Shown here piece after piece: positions 15,076-22,150 of a DNA stretch of 23,818 bases (position 1 is its first letter; every line of letters starts with the position of its first letter). Location: NCBI GenBank assembly GCA_964468815.1, contig CAYXWN010000031.1, positions 1-23,818 on the forward strand, in the 5' to 3' direction. This stretch comes from UMGS621 sp964468815 (GTDB lineage: Bacteria; Bacillota; Clostridia; Christensenellales; Borkfalkiaceae). Both the position numbers and the translations under genes were made by a program. A model generated the notes under the pieces. The model did not search any database, was not told the DNA's origin, and worked only from the letters and a program-made list of their open reading frames with translations.

Positions 15076-15104
15076 TTGTGTAAAGCCGAAATGTGTGCTA
15101 AAAT
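15076..15104 (+). promoter_or_regulatory. sigma-A promoter of glnS
   Basis: TTGTGT (15076-15081) and TAAAAT (15099-15104) are 17 bp apart, with TGC directly before the -10 giving an extended -10 element. The glnS start follows about 50 bases after the predicted transcription start. The two synthetase promoters are back to back with about 40 bp between their -35 boxes. Confidence 0.6.
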
Positions 15105-15160
15105 AATAAAAACTGATTTTTATCTGCGCACGCATTGTGTAAGCGCGATACGGAGTGAAT

Positions 15161-16786
15161 ATGGCGGAGAATTTTATCGAACAAATCGTTGAAGAAGAAC
15201 TTTCTTCGGGAAAAGTGAACGCGGTACAGACGCGTTTCCCCCCCGAACCGAACGGATATCTTCATATCGGGCATGCGAAAAGCATGTGCATCAATTTCGG
15301 CATCGCCGAAAAATACGACGGGAAGTGCAATCTCTTTTTCGACGATACCAATCCATCTAAGGAAAAGACGGAGTACGTGGATGCGATCAAGCGTGATATC
15401 GCTTGGTTGGGCTTTCAATATGCGAAAGAAGTGTACGCCTCCGATTTTTTTGAAACTATTTACGAATATGCCGAACGCTTGATTCAAATGGGTAAGGCGT
15501 TCGTGTGCGATTATTCCGCGGAAGAAATTTCCGCGACGCGTGGCACGCTGACCGAACCGGGAAAAGAAAGCCCGTGGCGGAATCGCAGCGTCGAAGAGAA
15601 TTTATCCCTCTTTCGCGCGATGCGCGCAGGCGAATTTCGCGACGGGGAAAAATGTCTTCGCGCGAAGATCGACGTGGCGTCCCCCAACATCAATTTGAGA
15701 GATCCCGTTATTTACCGCATTTTGCGGCAGACGCACCACAGAACGGGGGATTCTTGGTGTATTTATCCGATGTACGACTATGCGCACCCGATTTGCGACT
15801 ATTTGCAAGGAGTGTCCCATTCCGTTTGTACGCTGGAATTTGAAGATCACCGTCCGCTTTACGATTGGGTGGGAATTACCCTCGGCTTTGCGCCGAAGCC
15901 CCGTCAGATCGAATTTGCGCGGTTGAACGTGACCAATCTCGTCATGAGTAAACGTTACCTCAAAAAATTAGTGGAGGACGGTTCGGTAGACGGTTGGGAC
16001 GATCCGCGTATGCCGACGCTTGCCGGAATCCGCCGTCGGGGAATTCCTGCCGAAGCGTTGAAAGATTTTTGCGCGCGGATCGGCGTTGCAAAGGCGAATT
16101 CTGAGGTTCAGATTTCCTATTTGGAGGCGTGCGTGCGTGATTATCTCAATTTGCATGCGGAGCGGGCAATGGCGGTTTTACGCCCCCTAAAGGTAGAATT
16201 GACCAATTATCCGGACGGTTTGACGGAAGAACTCGATTTCGACGTGAATCCCAACGACGAGGAAAAGCGGACGAGAAAAATTTCGTTCTCGAAAGAACTT
16301 TATATTGACGCATCCGACTTTTCGCTTGCGCCGCCGCCCAAATATTTCCGCTTGAAAAAGGACGGATACGTCCGTCTGAAAAACGCGTATATTATTCATT
16401 GCGAGGACGTCGTGTTCGGCGCGGACGGCGAGATTGAAAAGTTGTTGTGTACGTATGTTCCCGAATCGAAGAGCGGGAACGATACGAGCGGAATCAAGGT
16501 AAAGGGCGTGTTGCAGTGGGTGAACGCGGCGGATGCGGTGGATACCGAAATTCGTCAATACGGTTATCTGCTGACGGACGAAGCCTATTCCGGACAGGAT
16601 TTTTCCGAACGCATGAATCCGAACAGTTTGACCGTGCTTTCCGGTAAAGCCGAGCCGTATTTGTTCCAAGGCGAGGAGGAAAAGCCTTTCCAACTGTTGC
16701 GTACGGGATATTATAAGAGATTGACCGTCGGAGAGAAAGAGGTCCTTTCCGAGATCGTTTCCTTAAAGGATAATTTTAATAAATAA
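15161..16786 (+). CDS. glnS: glutaminyl-tRNA synthetase
   Basis: The 541-residue class I synthetase attaches glutamine to tRNA-Gln. It has the HIGH motif at 35-38 in the RFPPEPNGYLHIGHAKS context typical of GlnRS, the TRFPPEPNG and DDTNPSKE signatures, the KMSKS-equivalent VMSKRYL at about 261-267, and a two-part C-terminal beta-barrel anticodon-binding region ending at LKDNF. Length matches bacterial GlnRS (about 550). The start is ATG 15161 with GGAG five bases upstream; an in-frame GTG six bases earlier overlaps that site. Many Bacillota lack GlnRS and make Gln-tRNA by transamidation, so its presence is a lineage marker or a transfer. A CvpA-like gene follows after 15 bp. Confidence 0.97.
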   Translation: MAENFIEQIVEEELSSGKVNAVQTRFPPEPNGYLHIGHAKSMCINFGIAEKYDGKCNLFFDDTNPSKEKTEYVDAIKRDIAWLGFQYAKEVYASDFFETIYEYAERLIQMGKAFVCDYSAEEISATRGTLTEPGKESPWRNRSVEENLSLFRAMRAGEFRDGEKCLRAKIDVASPNINLRDPVIYRILRQTHHRTGDSWCIYPMYDYAHPICDYLQGVSHSVCTLEFEDHRPLYDWVGITLGFAPKPRQIEFARLNVTNLVMSKRYLKKLVEDGSVDGWDDPRMPTLAGIRRRGIPAEALKDFCARIGVAKANSEVQISYLEACVRDYLNLHAERAMAVLRPLKVELTNYPDGLTEELDFDVNPNDEEKRTRKISFSKELYIDASDFSLAPPPKYFRLKKDGYVRLKNAYIIHCEDVVFGADGEIEKLLCTYVPESKSGNDTSGIKVKGVLQWVNAADAVDTEIRQYGYLLTDEAYSGQDFSERMNPNSLTVLSGKAEPYLFQGEEEKPFQLLRTGYYKRLTVGEKEVLSEIVSLKDNFNK

Positions 16787-16801
16787 AAAAAGAGGTTTTC
16801 T

Positions 16802-17368
16802 ATGGGAGGGATTGTTGACGCGGTCGTCGTCTTTATTTTGGTGATCGTCGCCCTTGTCAATTTTTTGATGGGCTTTCGGAAGTGCGGTATGAATAATGCG
16901 TTTACCGCGCTGAATATCGTGTTGTCTTGTTGGTTGTCTTCGGTTATTTCACAAACATTGATTAACGGGGCGTTGCAACAAATGATCGTGGAAAGCGGTG
17001 AAGGCGCTGCGGTCGTGCAGACGATTTGGTCCGTGTGGTTGTTCGTGATATTTCTTTTGGTTCTTAGCCTTTTGTTCTCCATTTGTTTCGGTGTCATAAA
17101 GTGGAGAATAAGGAAAATCAAAGTGGAGTCGAAGATGTTAAAACTCGTCGGCAGAATCGCGAGCGTTTGCGTGAGCGTTGTCGTTTATGCGGCTGTGTTT
17201 TGGGTGTTGCTTGGCGTCGTGCATACGACGGGAAGCGCTGCGATCGACGAAATGATCGGAACGAGTTTTTTCTATTCGAGCAATCCGTTGCAGGCGTTTT
17301 GCGATCAATCGTTGAATATCGGCGGCTTGATCGAGAGTATTATGCAGACGATGCCGCCCGTGGCATAG
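16802..17368 (+). CDS. CvpA-like multi-pass membrane protein
   Basis: The 188-residue product has four hydrophobic helices (about 4-24, 31-52, 70-95 and 118-138) and a soluble C-terminal tail. The start GGIVDAVVVFILVIVALVNFLMGFRKCGMN, with an early Asp, F-x-x-G-x-R/K and helix pattern, resembles the CvpA (colicin V production) family of membrane proteins. CvpA proteins affect envelope stress tolerance and bile or secretion phenotypes, but the mechanism is not established. AGAGG stands just before the ATG. It sits 15 bp behind glnS and is probably co-transcribed. Confidence 0.6.
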   Translation: MGGIVDAVVVFILVIVALVNFLMGFRKCGMNNAFTALNIVLSCWLSSVISQTLINGALQQMIVESGEGAAVVQTIWSVWLFVIFLLVLSLLFSICFGVIKWRIRKIKVESKMLKLVGRIASVCVSVVVYAAVFWVLLGVVHTTGSAAIDEMIGTSFFYSSNPLQAFCDQSLNIGGLIESIMQTMPPVA

Positions 17369-17426
17369 AGAAACGGGATTCCGATTGCGTTTCGGCAGCG
17401 GTTTATTCGGCGCTAAAAGTCTTTGC

Positions 17427-17451
17427 AAAAAAAAGCGGGCTAAACGCCCGC
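17427..17451 (-). terminator. Rho-independent terminator, strongest for the minus-strand lipoprotein gene
   Basis: GCGGGC (17435-17440) and GCCCGC (17446-17451) pair around a five-base loop. On the minus strand an eight-T tract follows (complement of A17427-17434), immediately after the stop of the lipoprotein gene. On the plus strand only GTTCTTTTA follows, so it may also weakly stop glnS-operon transcripts. Confidence 0.85.
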
Positions 17452-17457
17452 GTTCTT

Positions 17458-18123
17458 TTAATAAAGTTCTCGAATCGCGAGAACTTCGCCTTGGATTCCG
17501 TCGATCAGGAGTGCTACGATTTTATGTTCGCCGCGCACCAACCCGACGTACCAATAGGGGTGTTCTTTGTTGACGAATACGCGCAGGGTGATTTCGGCAT
17601 TGAATACGCCGTTTGTGCGGTAGTCGTTTAACAGATCGCTTTGGTTGGTTTCCAATGCTTCCAACGCTTGGCTCGCGTTCAACGTGTTTTCGGGAAGCAG
17701 GCTGACGAGTTCCAAGCAATCTTCTGTTTCCGCACGCGTGACGGTGACCGTAAACCGTTCGGCAGGGCGTTCTTCGGTCGGAATAACCGCGTTGAGTTTG
17801 TGTCGTACGGGATCGAGCGTAAAGGGCGCTTCGTAAGGCGTTTCTCCAAGCGTGAGTACGGCGCGGTATTCTGCGTTTTGTACGGCGGTTTTCGGGGTGA
17901 GCCGAAGCGTTAGACCGTAAGAAAGCGTGCCGACCGTTCCGTCCGGAACGTACGGAGTTTCGCGGTAACCGTACTGCGCTTTTAAAATATAGTCGTCCGA
18001 TTCCGCTTGCCAAACATATTCCGTCAATTCGGAAACGTTTTTCATGAGGGTAGGTTGTCCGTCGCAAGCGAACAGAAAAAGGACGGGTAGAAAAAGTGCC
18101 GATAAGATCAATAATTTTTTCAT
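17458..18123 (-). CDS. lipoprotein of unknown function
   Basis: The 221-residue protein has a lipoprotein signal with lipobox LFAC and the modified Cys20, so it should be anchored on the outer face of the membrane. The mature part is mostly beta-strand-like with many Thr/Glu residues. It has a central segment (PFTLDPVRHKLNAVIP, ERFTVTVTRA) suggesting a beta-sandwich and a final WYVGLVRG / IVALLIDGIQGEVL segment. I do not recognise a family. The ATG at 18123 has GGAGA upstream on the minus strand. It is a single gene, divergent from the next membrane-anchored protein gene and convergent with the CvpA-like gene. Confidence 0.75.
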   Translation of the reverse strand: MKKLLILSALFLPVLFLFACDGQPTLMKNVSELTEYVWQAESDDYILKAQYGYRETPYVPDGTVGTLSYGLTLRLTPKTAVQNAEYRAVLTLGETPYEAPFTLDPVRHKLNAVIPTEERPAERFTVTVTRAETEDCLELVSLLPENTLNASQALEALETNQSDLLNDYRTNGVFNAEITLRVFVNKEHPYWYVGLVRGEHKIVALLIDGIQGEVLAIRELY

Positions 18124-18178
18124 TTTCGATTCTCCGCTAATAAACTTATGCGAAAGTTGAAAAGTAATGACTAAACGA

Positions 18179-18207
18179 TTGATTTTTTCGCCCTATTTTG
18201 ATAAAAT
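18179..18207 (+). promoter_or_regulatory. sigma-A promoter of the 198-residue membrane-anchored protein gene
   Basis: TTGATT (18179-18184) and TAAAAT (18202-18207) are 17 bp apart, with GGAGG (18217-18221) and the ATG (18226) immediately downstream. The leader would be only about 12 bases. Confidence 0.65.
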
Positions 18208-18225
18208 TAGACAAATGGAGGGCTT

Positions 18226-18822
18226 ATGAAGCGGCTGATTGTAAAAACTGCCGGGATTACGCTTGCCGTAATCGTCGGGCTTGCCGTGCTTGGGGTCGGG
18301 AGCGTGACTTTGTTTGCGCCCGGGGCGATGGCGAACCTTTGCAAAAGGACGGGAAGTTACCGTACGGCTGCTTGGTATGCGGGGCTTGAATATCAAAAAA
18401 CAAAGGATATCGGCGATTTGCGGGAAGTGATTTATCTTTCCGATTTGTTGCAACGTTACGATTCTTTGAAAGAATATTGTCCCCAAATGCTCGATCATGC
18501 CGATTTTGAGGCGTTCTGCCGCGCTGCCGATCAAGCGGAGGATTCTCCTTACGTTCAGTTGGGGGGATACCGTATGTTCGTTTATTCGGTTTATGCCGAG
18601 GCTCTTTATCGGACGGGGGAAAAAGAATCGGCGTTGACGGTAGCCGTTGACGAAACGGCGAAAAGCGGTTATACCGAAATTAATCCCGTGCGTGCATTGA
18701 TTTCTTGCGCGGCGGAGGATCGTTCTTTTTTGACGCAACTGTTAGCGCGGTTGGAAACTTTGACCGTCCCGAACGGGCAAGACGTGTTGAGTCGGGATAT
18801 CGCCATGTTGAAACAAGGATAA
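18226..18822 (+). CDS. membrane-anchored helical protein of unknown function
   Basis: The 198-residue product has one N-terminal transmembrane segment (about 8-32) followed by an all-helical region. Phrases such as TAAWYAGLEYQKTKDIGDL and YAEALYRTGEKESAL look like short TPR-like helix pairs, though no full repeat can be shown. Cysteines occur at 39, 85, 98 and 165. The ATG has an ideal GGAGG four bases upstream. A UUCG-loop hairpin follows the stop and guaB starts about 60 bp later. Function is unknown. A scaffold or binding role outside the membrane is only suggested by the helical repeats. Confidence 0.7.
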   Translation: MKRLIVKTAGITLAVIVGLAVLGVGSVTLFAPGAMANLCKRTGSYRTAAWYAGLEYQKTKDIGDLREVIYLSDLLQRYDSLKEYCPQMLDHADFEAFCRAADQAEDSPYVQLGGYRMFVYSVYAEALYRTGEKESALTVAVDETAKSGYTEINPVRALISCAAEDRSFLTQLLARLETLTVPNGQDVLSRDIAMLKQG

Positions 18823-18824
18823 CA

Positions 18825-18850
18825 CAGATCGCTTCGGCGATTTGTTTTAA
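18825..18850 (+). terminator. short UUCG-loop hairpin, possible terminator before guaB
   Basis: ATCGC (18828-18832) and GCGAT (18837-18841) close a TTCG tetraloop, followed by TTGTTTTAA. The stem is short, so termination is probably partial, and guaB may be reached by read-through. No convincing promoter is visible between here and guaB. Confidence 0.5.
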
Positions 18851-18881
18851 TATCAGTACAGTTTGGAGGAAGTTTTTTTCT

Positions 18882-20339
18882 ATGGGTAAAATAATAAAAG
18901 AAGGCTTGACGTTCGATGACGTTTTGTTGATTCCGCAAAAAAGCGACGTGTTGCCTTATCAAGTGGATCTTTCGACGAAGTTGACCAACGATCTCGTTCT
19001 TAACATTCCCTTGATGAGCGCGGCGATGGATACCGTTACCGAGAGTCGCCTTGCCATTGCGATGGCACGTGAGGGCGGTATCGGGATCATTCACAAGAAT
19101 ATGTCCATCGAAGAGCAGTCTCTTCACGTGGATAAGGTTAAGCGCAGTGAACACGGCGTTATTACCGATCCGTTCTTTTTAGAACCGCAAAATTTGGTGT
19201 CCGAAGCGATCGCGTTGATGGAGCATTATAAAATCAGCGGAGTGCCGATTACGAGAAACGGCAAACTGGTCGGAATTTTAACCAACCGCGACCTTCGGTT
19301 TGAAACCAATTTCAACCAGCCGATCGAAAACGTGATGACGAGAGAAAATCTCGTTACCGCGCCGGTCGGAACGTCGCTCGCAGAGGCGCAAAAGATTTTA
19401 GGTAAGCACAGAATCGAAAAACTTCCCATCGTCGATCAAGACGGCTATCTCAAAGGCTTGATTACGATTAAAGATATTGAAAAGGCGATTCAATATCCCA
19501 ATTCCGCAAAGGATAAAAACGGACGGTTGGTCGTTGGCGCGGCGGTCGGTATTTCCGGTAATACGTACGAGCGCGTAGACGAGTTGGTAAAGGCGAAAGT
19601 TGACGTCATTACGGTAGATACCGCACACGGACACAGTTTTGCGATTCCCAAGGTCGTCAGCACGATCAAGAAAAAGTATCCCAACATTCCCATTATCGCA
19701 GGAAACGTCGCGACGGCTGAGGCGACCGAAGCGTTGATCGACGCAGGTGCGGACGTCGTGAAGGTGGGAATCGGCCCCGGATCAATTTGTACCACGCGCG
19801 TCGTGGCCGGAATCGGTATGCCGCAGTTGACGGCAATCATGGATTGTGCGGAGCGTGCGGATAAATTAGGAAAGACCGTCATTGCAGACGGCGGAATTAA
19901 ATACAGCGGCGATATCACGAAAGCGTTGGGCGCAGGCGCGGTTGCCGTCATGATCGGTAGCTTGTTCGCAGGAACGTTGGAAAGCCCGGGTGAAATTGAA
20001 ATTTATCAAGGCAGAAGTTTTAAGGTTTATCGCGGAATGGGGTCGTTGTCCGCTATGGCTCACGGTAGTAAGGACCGTTATTTCCAAGAGAATGCGAAAA
20101 AACTCGTTCCGGAAGGAGTCGAGGGACGCGTGCCGTATCGCGGAGCGTTGTCCGAGATTATTTTCCAAATGGTCGGCGGAATCCGTTCGGGTATGGGCTA
20201 TACGGGTATGGCGACAATTGACGATCTCCGTCATAAAGCGCAGTTTGTTAAAATTACGAACGCAGCGTTGATCGAGTCGCATCCGCACGATATTTCCATT
20301 ACGAAAGAATCTCCGAACTATTCTCCGAAAGGTGTTTAA
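18882..20339 (+). CDS. guaB: inosine-5'-monophosphate dehydrogenase
   Basis: The 485-residue enzyme oxidises IMP to XMP with NAD+, the committed step of guanine nucleotide synthesis in the cytoplasm. The N-terminus GLTFDDVLLIPQKSDVLP is the family signature. Two CBS domains are inserted at about 95-205 (GVPITRNGKLVGILTNRDLRF, KLPIVDQDGYLKGLITIKD). The active-site loop GPGSICTTR carries the catalytic Cys303, and YRGMGS (383-388) and the later EGVEGRVPYRG flap are intact. I start at ATG 18882. GGAGGA at 18865-18870 is about 11 bases away, a longer spacing than usual. A longer in-frame extension upstream overlaps the previous gene and is not part of the family. tRNA-Leu follows with its own promoter. 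Confidence 0.97.
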   Translation: MGKIIKEGLTFDDVLLIPQKSDVLPYQVDLSTKLTNDLVLNIPLMSAAMDTVTESRLAIAMAREGGIGIIHKNMSIEEQSLHVDKVKRSEHGVITDPFFLEPQNLVSEAIALMEHYKISGVPITRNGKLVGILTNRDLRFETNFNQPIENVMTRENLVTAPVGTSLAEAQKILGKHRIEKLPIVDQDGYLKGLITIKDIEKAIQYPNSAKDKNGRLVVGAAVGISGNTYERVDELVKAKVDVITVDTAHGHSFAIPKVVSTIKKKYPNIPIIAGNVATAEATEALIDAGADVVKVGIGPGSICTTRVVAGIGMPQLTAIMDCAERADKLGKTVIADGGIKYSGDITKALGAGAVAVMIGSLFAGTLESPGEIEIYQGRSFKVYRGMGSLSAMAHGSKDRYFQENAKKLVPEGVEGRVPYRGALSEIIFQMVGGIRSGMGYTGMATIDDLRHKAQFVKITNAALIESHPHDISITKESPNYSPKGV

Positions 20340-20343
20340 ATCC

Positions 20344-20373
20344 TTGACAAAAACAGTTTCGGTATGCTAAAAT
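20344..20373 (+). promoter_or_regulatory. strong promoter of tRNA-Leu
   Basis: A perfect -35 TTGACA (20344-20349) and TAAAAT (20368-20373) are 18 bp apart, with TGC before the -10 (extended -10). It begins only five bases after the guaB stop. The leader of the tRNA contains a hairpin, CGCTCGTA (20395-20402) with TACGGGCG (20407-20414), just ahead of the mature 5' end. This may guide processing or attenuate guaB read-through. Confidence 0.8.
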
Positions 20374-20419
20374 CATATAGTTAAAATAATTATACGCTCG
20401 TATTTTTACGGGCGAACAA

Positions 20420-20506
20420 GCGGATGTGGCGGAATTGGCAGACGCGCTAGATTCAGGTTCTAGTGGGGGCGACTTCGTGCAGGTTCAACTCCTGTCATCC
20501 GCACCA
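20420..20506 (+). tRNA. tRNA-Leu (anticodon CAG), CCA encoded
   Basis: The acceptor stem GCGGATG (20420-20426) pairs with CATCCGC, followed by A and an encoded CCA. The anticodon stem CTAGA/TCTAG encloses the loop TTCAGGT, giving anticodon CAG, which reads CUG leucine codons. The long variable arm (TGGGGGCGACTTCGTG) is that of a class II tRNA, and the T loop is GGTTCAACTCC. Its 3' side borders the sudden change to AT-rich sequence, a classical place for island integration. Confidence 0.95.
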
Positions 20507-20515
20507 TTAAAAATG

Positions 20516-20560
20516 ATTAGTCTTGATACACTGAATAAAAGGTGTCAAGACTATTTTTTT
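20516..20560 (+). terminator. terminator of tRNA-Leu
   Basis: TAGTCTTGA (20518-20526) pairs perfectly with TCAAGACTA (20545-20553), extended by CAC/GTG beyond a two-base bulge, and is followed by seven T residues (20554-20560). Confidence 0.88.
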
Positions 20561-20605
20561 ACCTTTTTTTAGGTGTTTTAAGGTTGAAAATGGCACTTTC
20601 AGTAT

Positions 20606-20643
20606 AAAAGTCCGTCAGATTTTATGGTCTGGTGGACTTTTTG
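20606..20643 (+). terminator. second hairpin with T-run downstream of tRNA-Leu
   Basis: AAAGTCCGTCAGA (20607-20619) pairs with TCTGGTGGACTTT (20628-20640), thirteen pairs with two G-U wobbles and an eight-base loop, followed by more T. Because the stem is flanked by A and T tracts it could act in both directions, shielding the restriction-modification island from the tRNA transcript and the reverse. Confidence 0.7.
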
Positions 20644-20681
20644 TATCTAAATTATCGTATTTCTAACCATTTTTAGATGTA

Positions 20682-20769
20682 GGTGTTAGAACGATTACCC
20701 TAGGTGGCAGAACGATTACTAGGGGTAATAGAACGATTACTCGGTCAAAAATGGTGTTAGAACGATTAT
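20682..20769 (+). repeat. four direct copies of a 17-bp repeat upstream of the restriction-modification operon
   Basis: The consensus is GGTGTTAGAACGATTAC, with an invariant 10-bp core AGAACGATTA. Cores start at 20688, 20709, 20730 and 20759. The first three are 21 bp apart (two helical turns) and the last is 29 bp on. The fourth copy abuts a possible promoter (TTTCGA 20769-20774, TATAAT 20792-20797, 17-bp spacing). They could be regulator sites for the downstream operon or the multi-repeat end of a mobile element (IS21-type ends carry such arrays). No transposase is present in the window. They are not a CRISPR, since the gaps are only 4 to 12 bp. Confidence 0.75.
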
Positions 20770-20833
20770 TTCGACACCCCTTATTTTCTGCTATAATTTT
20801 GTCTTGTTCATAGAAAATTAACATCCAAAACTG

Positions 20834-20868
20834 TTGACTTATAAGTCACCATCTGATATAATATTATA
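20834..20868 (+). promoter_or_regulatory. promoter of the restriction-modification operon with twin palindromic controller-protein sites
   Basis: TTGACT (20834-20839) and TATAAT (20857-20862) are 17 bp apart. TGACTTATAAGTCA (20835-20848), a perfect 14-bp palindrome, covers the -35 box, and TATAATATTATA (20857-20868), a perfect 12-bp palindrome, covers the -10 box. Their centres are 21 bp apart. Known restriction-modification controller (C) proteins bind paired sites with GACT...AGTC half-sites at their own promoter, first activating and then repressing. The left site here has the GACT/AGTC halves with a 4-bp centre, one base more than the commonly quoted C-box. The assignment to the downstream XRE protein is inference. 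Confidence 0.7.
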
Positions 20869-20884
20869 GAAAGTTGGTGGTATT

Positions 20885-21100
20885 ATGACTTTGAAGACTA
20901 TAGGAAATAGAATAAAGGAAATAAGAACTGAAAAAACATATTTATCTCAAGAAGATTTAGCAATTAAGTTAGGATATGATCGAACTTATATGTCTAGAGT
21001 GGAATCTGGTAAACAAAATATTACCGTTGAGACCTTGATAAAAATATGTGAAGGTTTAGAAATATCGCTAAAAGAATTTTTTGATTTTCAGGAGGATTAA
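20885..21100 (+). CDS. XRE-type controller (C) protein of the restriction-modification system
   Basis: The 71-residue protein is a lone helix-turn-helix domain of XRE/Cro type. The turn and recognition region is LSQEDLAIKLGYDRTYMSRVESGKQN (about 20-45), followed by TVETLIKICEGLEISLKEFF. Size and position match restriction-modification controller proteins, dimers that time expression of methylase before nuclease. A GGTGG site precedes ATG 20885. Its TAA is directly adjacent to the first methyltransferase ATG (TAAATG), and its last codons carry that gene's AGGAGG. The promoter in front has two palindromes 21 bp apart, which supports autoregulation. It could also be a simple repressor. Confidence 0.82.
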   Translation: MTLKTIGNRIKEIRTEKTYLSQEDLAIKLGYDRTYMSRVESGKQNITVETLIKICEGLEISLKEFFDFQED

Positions 21101-22150
21101 ATGTCTAAGTACAGAGTTTTAGATTTGTTTTGTGGAGCTGGTGGTTTAAGCTTAGGCTTTAAATTAGCGGGATACAAAATAATTGGTGGCGTAGAATGGG
21201 ATAGAGCGGCTATGGAAACCCATAATCATAATTTTAATTGTCAATTTGAATATTGTGGTGATATAAAAAAAATAACAGATGAAGAAATAAAAGAAAAATT
21301 AAAAGATGTCGAAATAATTATTGGCGGTCCGCCTTGTCAAGGTTTTAGTTCTGCGAATAGACATGAGAAAGAAGAAAATGACCCTAGAAATAAATTGTTC
21401 TTTGAATATCTTCGATTTGTTAAACTTATAAAACCGAAGGCTTTTGTAATAGAAAATGTAAGACAAATTCTAACAAAGGATAATGGCTATGCGAAAGACA
21501 GAATATTAAAAATCACCGACGAACTTGGGTATAATGTGAGTGTGAATGTTTTATTAGCGTCAGATTATGGAGTTCCTCAGGATAGAAGAAGAGCTGTTTT
21601 TGTCGGTATTAGAAAAGATTTAAATTGTACATTTGATTTTGATAAATTAGAAAAGGTCAAAAAAGTTGTTACTGTTTATGATGCTATCGGAGATATATGT
21701 TATCCAGAAAGAAATATTAATAACGCTTTTTTAAGATATGCTAAAAATAATGATGGTGTTCTTTTGAATCATACCCCTAAATTTCCTAATGAAAGAGTAC
21801 AAGAAAGAATCGCATATGTGCCTCAAGGCGGGAATTGGAAAGATGTGCCTAGTGAATTGTGGGATACTCAAAGGGATAATCGTCATTCAAGTGCATATAA
21901 AAGATTATCGTTTAATGAACCGTCAATCACAATTGATACGGGACATATGAATTATTTTCATCCTGTTTTAAATCGAATTCCAACAGTAAGAGAATCTGCA
22001 AGATTACAAAGTTTCCCTGATAATTTTGAGTTTTGTGGAAACCAAGGAGAACAATTTCGACAAGTTGGAAATGCTGTTCCTCCATTAATGGCTAAGGCAA
22101 TAGCAAAGAAACTTAAACAATTATTGGATGGAGGTAATCAAAATGAATAA
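21101..22150 (+). CDS. DNA (cytosine-5) methyltransferase 1 of a LlaJI-type system
   Basis: The 349-residue enzyme transfers a methyl group from S-adenosylmethionine to C5 of cytosine in DNA. All core motifs are in order: motif I DLFCGAGG (8-15), motif IV GGPPCQGFSS with nucleophile Cys79, motif VI IENV, motif VIII DYGVPQDRRR, and motifs IX-X RESARLQSFPD and QVGNAVPP near the end. The target-recognition region lies between VIII and IX. AGGAGG is 6 bases upstream within the controller gene. Its end overlaps the second methyltransferase by 8 bp. In LlaJI-like systems two such enzymes each modify one strand of a non-palindromic site; this is inferred here from the tandem arrangement. Confidence 0.96.
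   Translation: MSKYRVLDLFCGAGGLSLGFKLAGYKIIGGVEWDRAAMETHNHNFNCQFEYCGDIKKITDEEIKEKLKDVEIIIGGPPCQGFSSANRHEKEENDPRNKLFFEYLRFVKLIKPKAFVIENVRQILTKDNGYAKDRILKITDELGYNVSVNVLLASDYGVPQDRRRAVFVGIRKDLNCTFDFDKLEKVKKVVTVYDAIGDICYPERNINNAFLRYAKNNDGVLLNHTPKFPNERVQERIAYVPQGGNWKDVPSELWDTQRDNRHSSAYKRLSFNEPSITIDTGHMNYFHPVLNRIPTVRESARLQSFPDNFEFCGNQGEQFRQVGNAVPPLMAKAIAKKLKQLLDGGNQNE

Noticed and set aside
18705..18881. 59-codon N-terminal extension of guaB
   Set aside because: It overlaps the previous gene, has no family counterpart, and the ATG at 18882 begins the exact IMP dehydrogenase N-terminus.
20682..20769. CRISPR array
   Set aside because: Repeats are 17 bp with 4 to 12 bp gaps, too short for spacers, and no cas gene is present.
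20507..20884. Insertion sequence or integrase remnant
   Set aside because: No coding remnant is readable in any frame here; only the repeat array suggests a mobile-element end, so it is reported as a repeat rather than an IS.
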